Assembly: GCA_027972325.1 (NCBI GenBank)
Contig: JAPMOS010000404.1
Coordinates: 1-20,028, forward strand
Source of the DNA: Paratrimastix pyriformis
Lineage: Eukaryota > Preaxostyla > Paratrimastigidae
Reading direction: 5' to 3'
Length of the DNA: 20,028 nucleotides
The translations under genes were made by a program, and so were the position numbers. Below the pieces are notes generated by a model, which saw nothing but the letters and a program-made list of their open reading frames with translations, did no database searches and was not told where the DNA came from. Shown here in pieces: positions 8,801 to 16,001 of the stretch (within the stretch, counting starts at the first letter, position 1; every line of letters starts with the position of its first letter).

Positions 8801-9409
8801 GCCAGGGATCACTTCCCTGACCTTGCGCACTGCTATCTGTAAGGTCCGCCTATACCCGATCATCACCCCTCCCTTGGGGTGCCGCGCTTCTGCGTCCTCC
8901 ACCACCGAGCTCCTCCAGCACCACCCCCTCATCCACTTCTCCTCCAACTGTTGCTTATTGTCTTTCGTGCCTTTCGTTTCCTGCAGGAGGGCGATGTTGA
9001 CCCCCCCCACACGCAGCAGGTCCGCCACATTGCTCTTCTTCCAGTCTGACCCCAACCCTCGCACGTTCCACCCCACGACCCTCATCCTTCCCTCCTCCCT
9101 TGCCGGCAACCCCACCCTCAAGTTGGCCTCCTTCTTGCCCTGACACCACTTCTCCACGCCCTGGAATTCCTCCTCCTCCGCCTTCTCGTCATACGTCTTC
9201 TCGATATCCCTCATCTTTGCCACCTGCCTCTTCTTCCTTGTCGCATCCTTCTTCCCGCGCTTCTTCCTGGCCTTTCTGCTCATCCCGTCCCCAGGATACC
9301 TGGGCACCCCCGGGTAGGAGTCCCCCGTTACCGGGTGCACCCCCGATTGCCCCACCTCATGCTCCTCCAGGTCTTCACCTCTCCCCTCCTTACCCTTGTC
9401 CCTCTTCAT
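5885..9409 (-). CDS. LINE ORF2-type protein: AP endonuclease plus reverse transcriptase
   Basis: One uninterrupted frame of 1174 residues from the ATG at 9409; the frame stays open upstream into the GGTCGGC array without a better ATG. A Lys/Arg-rich head covers about residues 1-105. The AP-like endonuclease follows, with WNVRGLG near 113, QETKG near 143, YTDANSW near 260 and TDHHMVVTDL near 351. The reverse transcriptase carries GPDGVTAEM (about 597), RRPITLI (656), GEEQFGFLRGRR (688), LDIKKAYDTVD (727), GISQGDPLSCL (784), the catalytic FADDV (827) and YLGIWID (896). Such proteins nick the target and copy their RNA in place. The frame ends VVIKGEF soon after the thumb-like region, with no RNase H. 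No separate gag-like ORF1 is seen upstream. Its open state suggests a young copy. Confidence 0.95.
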   Translation of the reverse strand: MKRDKGKEGRGEDLEEHEVGQSGVHPVTGDSYPGVPRYPGDGMSRKARKKRGKKDATRKKRQVAKMRDIEKTYDEKAEEEEFQGVEKWCQGKKEANLRVGLPAREEGRMRVVGWNVRGLGSDWKKSNVADLLRVGGVNIALLQETKGTKDNKQQLEEKWMRGWCWRSSVVEDAEARHPKGGVMIGYRRTLQIAVRKVREVIPGYLMFLDWSEGKTNLRLIDLYYPTGEGEDKVRVRNDIIRRLEECMAEGAAEGRGVVVYTDANSWAKEVGEQEMLGLYDTAKMVGKQNEITFVRNKKKGGKGEVEEEGKQGGKKGEARLDLCLATQGTMARMLDNMWVWRNEEIQWQEVTDHHMVVTDLRNMLPAWAGTSRRKVAICPSRSDLDALLREKRKDEYEGMVEKMRTYREKVAELLRKAMEKGVDPSFEQMSGILRETAGKVFGFRDVANTDRDYEPHRMKKLRRMAMAERDPSLRREMQKQLAKMRGVHYRKRDRALEGKRKRIYKCIMTDGVAPVTSYATKDAEGKVDKVVTDPESVKNGWRKFMADLARRVMPAGPGVGRAPEGRQQEDGRVIMAPLTTHDVETILGALPDGKAAGPDGVTAEMIHACGEEIKEWLGRRYNEMLERSEVPQELKVSSVFMATKSQTEHPGDPAGRRPITLIQVFLKGLQVVVASRFQEWCVQKKVFGEEQFGFLRGRRIETPIAEIMGVLTDSKIMGGREFHMCSLDIKKAYDTVDMDALRRGLRRMGVEEAFIRYVDSLYEGRKAKVITGFGLTESYEIERGISQGDPLSCLLFISFMEEVLAEVRKQEGGYILDSGRKVKVLAFADDVMLVARTKEQMVRLVNTVRWKVEEAGMQLSWTKCDYLCGGVKSKTDLDLGEGRVIKVQQKGGAIRYLGIWIDEEMNMKVNTEKVIQKMCGRLHRLMDKKVPPRLMVQMINECVSTCLQYTARQCPMPQKDLEILQQRYARVFREIGGCLGKCDPAEVLFFPEDEGGMGLKDPVDVHDMMVLTQLLGRVADQQGCGVMLREEIALLQKLWTTSEPLLDNPGKWVRLHAKEKMPGVVSGMLRILHKKGLAVVRDGDVLKKEAEWGMPTTLEELAEPCKITKRHRQTLMKRGIRSVADLIVGGRFQWKGTMPRYVEAIKERVCVWGNKVETEYVKLARRIVVIKGEF

Positions 9410-9427
9410 CCCCACACGGCGGGACAA
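5885..9427 (-). mobile_element. Non-LTR retrotransposon (LINE) copy 1
   Basis: The element is defined by its endonuclease-RT ORF. Neither end is certain. The 5' side runs into the GGTCGGC array, which might be a 5' untranslated region or the insertion neighbourhood. The 3' side meets AT-rich repeats about 40 bases after the stop, with no poly(A) or other clean tail and no visible target-site duplication. It is about 90% identical at protein level (55 of 61 residues, at 6425-6607) to the second LINE in this window, but lacks the roughly 2.4 kb of 3' coding sequence found there. Confidence 0.9.
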
Positions 9428-9800
9428 TTTTCCTGCCGAGGTCGGCCGAGGTCGGCGCCGAGGTCGGCCGAGGTCGGCGAGGGTCGGCCAAGGTCAGCCT
9501 GAGGTCGGCCTGAGGTCAGGTGAGGTCGGCCAGGGTCGGCGAGAAATCTGACCTCGGCCGACCCCGGCAGCCGACCTCGGCCAACCCGGCCGACCTCAGG
9601 CCGACCTCGGCTGCCGACCTCGGCCAACCCCGGCCAACCCTGACCGACCCTGGCCGACGGCTCTGCCGGGGTCGGAGGTTGCCGAACTCGGCAGTTGAGG
9701 TCGGCCCAGGGTCGGCCGGAGGTCGGCCAAGGTCGGCAGCCGAGCTCAGCCAGGGTCGGCAGCTGAGGTCGGCCCAGGGTCAGCCTCGGCAGCTGTGGCC
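9415..9800. repeat. Degenerate GGTCGGC-type array with two orientation flips
   Basis: A run of GGTCGGCC/GAGGTCGGC-like motifs reads in the plus direction from about 9430 to 9545, as its reverse complement (GCCGACC) from about 9546 to 9655, and in the plus direction again to about 9785. The units vary in length (roughly 7-12 bases). All frames stay mostly open because of the repeat, so the short ORFs here are not genes. The array abuts the 5' end of LINE copy 1. Confidence 0.9.
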
Positions 9801-10390
9801 GAAGAGGTCAGGTCACGGGCATCCAAGAATGTTCATTGGTTTTCGAAGCTTCAGAAGAATGTACTGTCAGCTTCCTCTCTGAGAGAAAGACAAGGAGCCA
9901 GCGAAAGCAGCATCAAAAGGCAAAATTTGCTTTCTCTTCCTTCTCAGGTCCTGCTTCACGAGACTTCGGGATCTTACGTCGACCTGCAACTGGGTTGCCG
10001 GTGCTTCGACTACCACGCTCCCCAATCTCAGGGGCGGACTTCTCGTGGATGGGGCGGACTTGACGAGAGGGAAGAGCCTTTACCGTTGTCGTGGAGGTTT
10101 ACCAACGCCCGAAGGGTTGGGTACAACGCCCTTTTCCCCAAGCCACAGGGGTTCTCAATATCACAACCGAAGTCGTGAATCTGCCGACACTGGCGCAAGC
10201 CCTTTCATCACTCTTAACAACCCACAGTCCCGGCGCCCCTTATAGAGGCCCTGGAGGCACCTCGACTCAATTATGGGACGGCCGAAAAAAATACAGCCCT
10301 CAGAACAGTTGCAGACTAACCCTGGTGAAGAAAATGGGGCGCAAACACGTCGTTTTATTGAGGAAACGAAAACAGGGTGAGCAGCAGAGA
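9801..10390. other. Stretch without a recognised gene
   Basis: About 590 bases of mixed composition. Plus-strand frames at 9795-10178 and 10045-10245 show no family motif. A short ATG frame at 10273-10380 opens with an AT-hook-like GRPKK but is only 35 residues long and has no support beyond that. Confidence 0.4.
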
Positions 10391-10497
10391 GAAAGCAGCA
10401 GGAGAGCAGCAGGAGAGCAGCAGGAGAGCAGCAGGAGAGCAGCAGGAGAGCAGCAGGAGAGCAGCAGGAGAGCAGCAGGAGAGCAGCAGGAGAGGAG
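10391..10497. repeat. 11-bp minisatellite (GAGAGCAGCAG)n
   Basis: About nine head-to-tail copies of an 11-base unit. Because 11 is not a multiple of three, every frame cycles through all three readings, giving long stop-free frames on both strands (Ser-Arg-Arg-Ala-Ala-type on plus, Leu-Ser-Cys-Cys-type on minus). These are repeat artefacts. Confidence 0.95.
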
Positions 10498-10616
10498 GGT
10501 GAGGGGGGAGCGAGATTATAGAGAAGCATGCTCCCGTTTCGAGGACAGGGGCACCTGAGGCGGCGCGAGGGGGCAGAGAAACCGGGGGCCGCGATCGGGG
10601 GGGAGAGCCACAAGAG

Positions 10617-10682
10617 TGGGCGGGGAGCGACGGAAGGGGGGGGGAGGGGGGGGCGAGGGGGGCCGAGGGGGCCGAGGGGGAT
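10617..10682. repeat. G-rich tract with GGGGGCCGAG repeats
   Basis: Long G runs with GGGGGGCCGA and GGGGGCCGAG units. The same motif forms the larger array at 13786-13960, at the other end of the putative host gene. It has G-quadruplex potential on the plus strand. Confidence 0.8.
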
Positions 10683-11961
10683 GGTGGTAGGGGATCTATG
10701 CGGGGTGGTGATGGAGCTGGGGTAGGCGGCTGCGGGGGTGGTCAGGTCGGGGGCGGTGAAGGCCGGGGTGGGAGCCACGGCGCTTGGGGTGGTCGGCATG
10801 ACCAGCGGGTGGATGCCGGCTGCGAGGGCGGCCAGCCGGTCTGGTCGAGGCGAGGAGCGAGGGTGGAACGTGTTGCGAGAGAGAGCGATGGGGGGGAATG
10901 AAAACGGGAAGGACGAATGAGGGTTGGGTTGGGGTTGGGGTTGGGGAAGGCCAGGGCCAGGGGTGGACGTGGATATCCAGGGGGGGATCGGAGTCGGGGG
11001 GGGGGGGGGGGGGGGGAGGAGGAGGAGGCACGGTGTATGTCGGCCCGCACGGACGCAGTTCTGAGTATGAGACGCGGGCGGGCGGCTGTTTCCGGGGTGG
11101 CAGCCGGGGTCCCCGGGGCTTCCCCCTGGTGCCGGGGTCGGCTTCGCTGTTGCCGGGGTAACAGCCACGCCCCACTCCCGGACTCCCGGAACGGGGGGGT
11201 TGGGCAGGCGGCCCGCGCACTGGGGTGGTGGTGACGGCCGCTTGAGCCGGGGTGGACTCGACATTGGGGGGTGATGTCAACGTAGGGGTGGCCGGGGCCG
11301 TGATGGTGGGTAATGCCGGCAGGGTGATGGAGACGGGGGTAGAGACGAGGCCAGGCTGGGCAGGGGACCCGGGGCTGGATGCCCAGCCCGGGAGGTCCGT
11401 GCAGGGTGGCGGCGCCGTAGCGGCCGCCCGTACCGAAACAAAAGCCGACCGATCGGAGAAGCGCTGGACGCAGGGAAGTTCAGTGAAGGTGCGAAGGGAA
11501 TGGTGAGGGCATCGGTGAGGTGGGCGCCTGGGGGAAGGGGGGCTATGCGGGTGACGGCTGCAATTCCCCGTCCATCCCCACATCTGACGCCCCACCACCA
11601 TAACCCTGGCCGCCCATCTCTCATCTCTTGCTCCCCATCCGGGCACCATCGACCCGCCCGGTCTGGTGGTCGGTGTCGGTCTCTTCCCAACGGACCTCCG
11701 CAGGTGTGCTGCCTGCCGCAGCCGCAGCCGCAGCCGACCCGCCAGGAGTCCGGGCGCCCATCATCAGGATGGCGGGCCGCTGGAGGATGCCGCGCATGGG
11801 GGTGGCCGGATGGCCGGCGGTTGAAGAGCCGGGGTGCCCGGGATGGCCGCCGAGGTGGGGGCGGAGGCGGGGTCGGGGCTGCGCGCCAGCGGTGGCGATT
11901 TGGAGGAGGCACGGTAGCCGCCTTGCAAGGCTGGGTTCAGGGCAACAACGTCGCAGAAGGG
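10683..11961 (-). CDS. Candidate Pro/Thr/Ala-rich C-terminal region of the host-like gene
   Basis: Minus-strand reading downstream of a candidate acceptor (AG at 11963-11962). It starts PFCDVVALNPALQGGYRASS in the same phase as the preceding exon. Further on, frames read PALPTITAPATPTLTSPPNV (around 11300) and AVAPTPAFTAPDLTTPAAAY (around 10750), a Pro/Thr/Ala-rich composition seen in disordered tails. Another acceptor-like site (CTTCCCCCAG) ends at 11528. No single frame covers the region, so unrecognised introns, frame slips or non-coding parts are likely. The GC-rich DNA leaves many frames open by chance, so this is a weak call. Confidence 0.25.
10921..11016. repeat. Telomere-like GGGGTT tract and a 21-base G run
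   Basis: At 10921-10946 the plus strand reads GGGTT, GGGTT, then GGGGTT repeats ending in GGGG, resembling an interstitial TTGGGG telomere-type repeat. At 10996-11016 there are 21 consecutive G residues. Both can form G-quadruplexes. Confidence 0.9.
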
Positions 11962-12045
11962 CTGCGCCGGGGGGATCGCACATGACGATGATGATGCTTG
12001 GATGATGATGGTGACTGGATGATGATGATGATGACTGGATGATGA

Positions 12046-12079
<34 letters not shown>

Positions 12080-12136
12080 GTGATGGTGATGGTGATGATG
12101 ATGATGATTGGGCGATGATGCTGATGATCTGGATGC

Positions 12137-12180
<44 letters not shown>

Positions 12181-12229
12181 GGGCGATGATGATGCGATGA
12201 TGATGATGACACTGGATGATGATGATGCC

Positions 12230-12318
<89 letters not shown>

Positions 12319-12381
12319 CGACGACGACGGATGATGGTGATGCGGGTGATGATGATGCTCGGATGTGCCATATGAGCGGAC
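11962..12381 (-). other. Candidate intron holding a GAT/ATC microsatellite
   Basis: On the minus strand a possible donor (CTCAGG, then GTCCGC) lies at 12382/12381 and an acceptor (CCCGGCGCAG) ends at 11962. The flanking exon-like readings are in the same phase on both sides. Most of the interval is the ATC repeat. The donor lacks the usual purine-rich consensus, so the exact boundary is uncertain. Confidence 0.4.
11982..12360. repeat. GAT/ATC trinucleotide microsatellite
   Basis: About 350 bases of (GAT)n with interruptions (GGT, TGGAT, GGCGAT). There is a pure run of about 29 units at 12230-12317 followed by four GAC units. The resulting poly-Ile, poly-His and poly-Ser frames on the minus strand are repeat artefacts. 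Confidence 0.97.
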
Positions 12382-12498
12382 CCTGAGCCGGGCGACGGTC
12401 GACGGCTGTGCGGCGCTCTCGGTGGCCACGAAGCGGATGTGCAGCTCCTGGTAGAGGCGCCGCACGGTCAGCCACTGGCTCGTCGCGGAGGACGACTC
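12382..12498 (-). CDS. Host-like gene, exon-like block 4
   Basis: A minus-strand block that follows a textbook acceptor: a long C/T tract of CCCCCAT repeats ending in CAG at 12499, then GAGTCG. It reads ESSSATSQWLTVRRLYQELH and continues with IRFVATESAAQPSTVARLR, a normal soluble protein composition quite unlike the repeat frames around it. It joins block 3 in phase (block 3 ends on a full codon and this starts on one). No domain family was recognised. The 3' boundary is a guess at the first GT after VARLR. Confidence 0.5.
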
Positions 12499-12720
12499 CT
12501 GGGGGATGGGGGATGGGGGATGGGGAGGGATGTGGAGGAAGGGGAGAGAGAGACCAGAGCAACCGACACAAGCCACGTCCAGCAGACACAGACAGACACA
12601 GACACAAACATGCCAGACGCATGAGGGTCCATCATCGGGGAGGCGAGGAGCGGCGCCCAAGGTGGGAAGGGCGTGAGTGGGCACATGGGGGGGTGGGGGT
12701 GGGGTGGGGGGGCAGCAGAC
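12499..12720 (-). other. Candidate GT-AG intron (222 bp)
   Basis: Donor GTCTGC directly after ...QFFL and acceptor CCCCCAG before ESSS. The interval is pyrimidine-rich on the minus strand, with TGTCTG repeats and a strong C/T tract at its end. Both neighbouring readings keep phase across it. Confidence 0.5.
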
Positions 12721-12785
12721 CAGGAAGAACTGGGGTGGCCAGGGCTGCTCGATGTACTGGATCAGGCCCCGTATGCCCGGAAGAC
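12721..12785 (-). CDS. Host-like gene, exon-like block 3
   Basis: A 65-base block after an acceptor preceded by a CA repeat (ACACACAG at 12786). It reads GLIQYIEQPWPPQFFL, a normal protein composition. Its upstream part reads better one base out of phase (VFRAYG), so a single-base slip at the GGGG run near 12767-12770 would explain the change of frame. The downstream end matches a GT donor and leaves a whole codon. Confidence 0.45.
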
Positions 12786-12833
12786 CTGTGTGTGTGTGTG
12801 GGGGGCACAGCATGGACGGGAGGGCATGGAGAC

Positions 12834-13337
12834 ATCGGGGGTGAGGGTGGTGATGGTGAGGGGGAGGGGTGTGCCGACCGGCAGGTACTGCAGGGCCACG
12901 TCTGGGGACCACATCCCGTCCACGGCCACGCTCCAGACGGCCCCAGGGGCGACGGGCCAGCCGCGTGTCCGGGCGCCTTGAGGGCGGCCGGCCCCAGGCA
13001 ACCACGCCGGCGTACATATCCCGGAGCCGATCCAGAGTCACCCGCAGCGGCTGCAGATGCTCCGCCCAGGTGGCCCTTGCAGGGGCAGCCCGTGGGGCAC
13101 GGCCATGGTGATGGGGCCCACGGAGGGCATGGAGAGCCGGGCGGCCGTGCTGAGCGGGGCCTGGTGGGCCGGGGCGGGCGGCAGCCCGGGCGGGTAGAGC
13201 AGGAGTCGCATATGGGGCGTGTAGCGGAGGCCCACACGAGCGTAGCGCTCGCAGTCCCTCGGGGCTGTCCAGGAAGGGCACCGTGAAGAAGCAGGGCGGG
13301 CCCGTCATCATCGACGGCAGGAGAGCAGTTGGGCAAC
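12834..13337 (-). CDS. Host-like gene, exon-like block 2 (several frame slips)
   Basis: The protein-like readings follow each other along one strand but change frame at G runs. CFFTVPFLDSPE passes to DCERYARVGLRYTPHMRLLL after GAGGGAC. HGLPLQG passes to ATWAEHLQPLRVTLDRLRDM at CAAGGGCC. MYAGVVAW passes to VAPGAVWSVAVDGMWSPDV and LQYLPVGTPLPLTITTLTPD after TGGGGCC. The block follows an acceptor with a 16-base C tract (minus strand) and could end at the GT at 12833. It is either a decaying gene or a real gene with homopolymer errors in the assembly. No family is recognised; the sequence looks globular, with no membrane segment. Confidence 0.45.
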
Positions 13338-13430
13338 CTGGCGGGGATGGGGGGGGGGGGGGGGATGATGGCAGCGGGATAAGGTCATTCATCAGTCTCC
13401 ATCTCCCTCCTCACATCCTCAATCGCCCAC
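13338..13430 (-). other. Candidate GT-AG intron (93 bp)
   Basis: Donor CATTCCGG then GTGGGC at 13430, and acceptor CCCCGCCAG ending at 13338. A 16-base C run on the minus strand (plus-strand G run 13349-13364) serves as the polypyrimidine tract. Confidence 0.45.
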
Positions 13431-13758
13431 CCGGAATGCCGGACCGTCCATCATGGCCGTCTCTAGTGCCGCCGAGCAGAGCAGGCCCACCTGGGACTGA
13501 GCCACCAGGGTCGGGATGAGGCTCGCCCACCATCCCCGGGATGGCCCGCAGGGTGAGGCCATCTCCGCTGGCAAGCGAGGCGTTGACCTCGGCCAGGGTC
13601 TCGTCCAGGGCGTGCAGAAGCAGGGTGAGCGAGATCATGATCCGGTTGGAGCCGCTCGCCTCAGTGGCTATGACCCCCAGAAGTGATTTTGCGGTGAAAC
13701 GAGAACCGACACAAACCAGTGGGAAGCGTTCGAAGCGGTTTACACCACCGCGGCTCAT
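13431..13758 (-). CDS. Host-like gene, exon-like block 1 with a possible start
   Basis: From an ATG at 13758 the minus strand reads MSRGGVNRFERFPLVCVGSR, then GSNRIMISLTLLLHALDETL and AEVNASLASGDGLTLRAIPG, an amphipathic helical composition. After a G run near 13520 the protein-like reading moves to another frame (ASLIPTLVAQSQVGLLCSAA, then LETAMMDGPAFR) and ends at a GT donor. The ATG is the first in frame after the G-rich array, but an upstream exon cannot be excluded, because the frame also stays open there. I do not recognise the family. Confidence in a real gene rests on the contrast with the repetitive frames around it and on the splice-like junctions. Confidence 0.4.
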
Positions 13759-13785
13759 CGATGCTCGAGAAGGGGAGTGGGCAGA

Positions 13786-13960
13786 TTGAGGCCGAGGGGG
13801 GCCGAGGGGAGGGGGCCGAGGGGGCCGAGGGGGCCGAGGGAGGGGCCGAGGGGGCCGAGGGGGCCGAGGAGGGAGGGCGGGGGGAGGGAGGGGCCGAGGG
13901 GGCCGAGGGGCCGAGGGGCCGAGGGGGCCGAGGGGCCGAGGGCCGCGAGCCGCGAATGGT
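13786..13960. repeat. GGGGCCGAG minisatellite
   Basis: Tandem GGGGCCGAG/GGGGGCCGAG units of 9-10 bases with occasional GGAGGG interruptions, followed to about 14190 by a looser G/A/C-rich tail. It sits just upstream of the possible start of the host-like gene. Frames through it are repeat artefacts (Gly-Ala-Glu on plus, Pro-Ser-Ala on minus). Confidence 0.9.
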
Positions 13961-14189
13961 CGGCGAGTGGGCGCGAGTGGGCGAGGGGCCGCGAGGGGAC
14001 AACAAGGAGGCCGCGAAGGCGCCGCGAAGGCGCAGCAGGGGGTGAAGGGGACGCGAGGGGCGCACGAAAGGGGCGCGAAGGGGCGCAAGAGCGGCGGCGA
14101 CGAAGGGACGACGGGGCGAGGGGCCACAGGGGGCACGCGGAGCGGCAGGAGCAGCCGCGAGGGGCAAGAGGGCCACGGGAAGCGCGAGG

Positions 14190-14440
14190 AAGCCTGTCGG
14201 GATTCGGTAAAAACAAGAGTGTGCCGAAAAAAGAGCAGACCAGGATCGTTCAATATGATGTCGGAGGCAACTCCAAGAAAAACCGCAAGGTAGAAAAAAA
14301 ACCCGCAAGAGTAGAAAAATGCAGCGCTATAAGAGTCGTTTGAGACCAAGAGAAGGTCTGGTCTTTGGGACGAACAGTCTGATCTGATGATCGCTCCGCC
14401 CGCAAATTTTTCAGGCGACACGTCCGCCAAATTTGAATAG
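14190..14440. other. Stretch without a recognised gene
   Basis: About 250 bases with A-rich patches and a small dyad (AGACC and GGTCT, about 14344-14359). No coding motif or structural RNA was recognised. Confidence 0.4.
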
Positions 14441-14481
14441 TGTGTGTGTGTGATACTTCCGGCTTGCGCCGAGTCCGGAAT

Positions 14482-14495
14482 CGGGCCGAAGCCCG
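14482..14495 (-). other. Stem-loop with a UUCG-type loop in the LINE copy 2 tail
   Basis: In the sense of the LINE RNA (minus strand) the sequence is CGGGC-TTCG-GCCCG, a five-pair stem closed by C-G around UUCG, one of the most stable RNA hairpins known. Two further dyads lie just upstream in the RNA sense: AGGACTTGTCCT (14529-14540) and CCCTGGAGGG (14576-14585). LINE reverse transcriptases often recognise a 3' stem-loop of their RNA. Confidence 0.6.
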
Positions 14496-14664
14496 CGGGT
14501 GACATGATCCCCCAGGCCGCCTTCCGCAGGACAAGTCCTGCAGAAAACACCAGGAGTTCATGGGTCGGCTACCGTCCCTCCAGGGCGGTCTCCGCCGACT
14601 TCCGGACTACAGCTCTTCTTTCATTCCTGCCTCAAATTTTCGCACTTCTTCCTTTGCTGAATCG

Positions 14665-15460
14665 CTATGAGCATCGTTTTCCTGATTCCTGCCAGCTCGC
14701 TTCCCACCTCCTTTGAGTGTCTTCATCCACAATTCCCATTTCTGCCAGTCTACATGCATTCGCGTATTCCATCTTAACACCGCACTTCGCTCTCAACCTC
14801 CTCATCACCTTCGTCACCACCGCCTCCGATATCCCCCTCCAGTTGTAAAGCGCTTCCCCATCGGGCGGCCCTCATAGTTTACCTGCACCATGCAACTCCG
14901 GCCTCCTTCCTCAACATCGCCTCCAAAGCCCACAACGGGGCTGGATCCATCGAATCTCCCTAGCCCGCCCATTCTCAAACATCAGAATCCCACATCAAAC
15001 CGCGCCTTCCCCACCACTTTCCTCCCGGTGCGCCCGAAACTCGGCTCCCAAAGGCAAAACCACCCTCCTGGATGATGAAAAGCTCACGCATCTGAATGTC
15101 CCCTTGATCGCCAAGCTCACACCGTGCTTCGGCTCACTCCCCGGCTGGATTCTGTTCGCTTTCCCTTCCCCGTACGGCACAATGCATCTAAACGCTCTTT
15201 TCCCTCCTCTACCAATCGGGCTCTCCGCCCACTCTCCAATTGCTCGGAAAAACCGATCCATCTCCTCCTGGGGTTATATTCCGGATTCGCATAAATCAAC
15301 AAGTCCCGATTCTCCTTAAATAGCCCGTACCCATCCACCGAACCTCCCAGGAACCAGTCTTCCTTACTCGGCGTTCTATACTCTGGAAACTGAGATCCGC
15401 ATTCCCTGGGTGCGAAAACGCCATCACCGTTAGGCTTCCGCCTGCCTCAGCAACGAAGAT
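14665..15460 (-). pseudogene. LINE copy 2: C-terminal region of unknown function
   Basis: Downstream of the Cys/His region, protein-like readings continue: ECGSQFPEYRTPSKEDWFLG (about 15345-15405), DGYGLFKENRDLLIYANPEY (about 15275-15335), and finally ALYNWRGISEAVVTKVMRRL and CRLAEMGIVDEDTQRRWEAS before a TAG at 14667-14665. I do not recognise this region. It could be a family-specific extension of the LINE protein, or part of a second source sequence. Frame changes occur within it. Confidence 0.55.
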
Positions 15461-15680
15461 ATAGTGTGGGAGTCGTCCATTGGTTCCTCAGCGTACTCAT
15501 ATGCGTCCGCCCCTCCTTTACTGTCGTGCTTTTCCCTTCCTCATATCGGTCACACATCTCAGCCACCTCTGTCGAGAACCTTTCCCAAAACTGTCCCATG
15601 TTCTCGCCCGAAACCATCTCCCCGGGACCTCTCCATCAATTGCCATAGCCTCACCTTCGTGATCTGCCTGCCCCTTATCT

Positions 15681-15935
15681 TCACACACTCGCCCATCGGC
15701 TCCACTTCTCCTCGAGCAGCTGGTCCGGGTCTTCAGCTCCCTCCGCCTTGTCCAACCACTCAATTAGCTTCACTGCATCCGCCCCTTTCCATCTCTCCAC
15801 ACATCCCGCCATCCCTGGGCACTCAAACACCAAGTGGTTCATGTGGTCCCTCACCCCACACCAACACCCCATCCCCTCCCCGTTGATGTAGAACCGGATG
15901 TTGGCCGTGATATACCGCTGCAGGATTGCCATCAT
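15681..15935 (-). pseudogene. LINE copy 2: C-terminal Cys/His knuckle region
   Basis: It reads ILQRYITANIRFYINGEGMG, then a CxC...H...C cluster (CWCGVRDHMNHLVFECPGM). This is the motif that commonly follows RNase H or the reverse transcriptase in LINE proteins and is thought to bind RNA or DNA. The surrounding residues are acidic and helical. Confidence 0.8.
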
Positions 15936-16001
15936 CGCCAGCTTCCTGACATCTCACACCTCATCGTTTGCACGTTGATCCCTCCGTTGCGACTCTCTGC
16001 G

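Noticed and set aside
9410-9427. Upstream non-ATG start for the LINE ORF
   Set aside because: The codon at 9427 is TTG; the ATG at 9409 is a more normal eukaryotic start.
9406-9627. Open frames through the GGTCGGC array
   Set aside because: They translate a short repeat (Gly/Arg/Pro/Ala periodicity), and frames are open on both strands.
10273-10380. 35-aa frame starting MGRPKKIQPS with an AT-hook-like core
   Set aside because: Too short, only a partial AT-hook (no Arg before GRP), and no supporting context.
11937-12371. Poly-His, poly-Ile and poly-Ser proteins on the minus strand
   Set aside because: These are the three readings of the ATC microsatellite, not conserved coding.
13777-14343. 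Gly/Arg/Glu-rich plus-strand frames of up to 188 aa
   Set aside because: They follow the GGGGCCGAG minisatellite and its G-rich tail; composition is dictated by the repeat.
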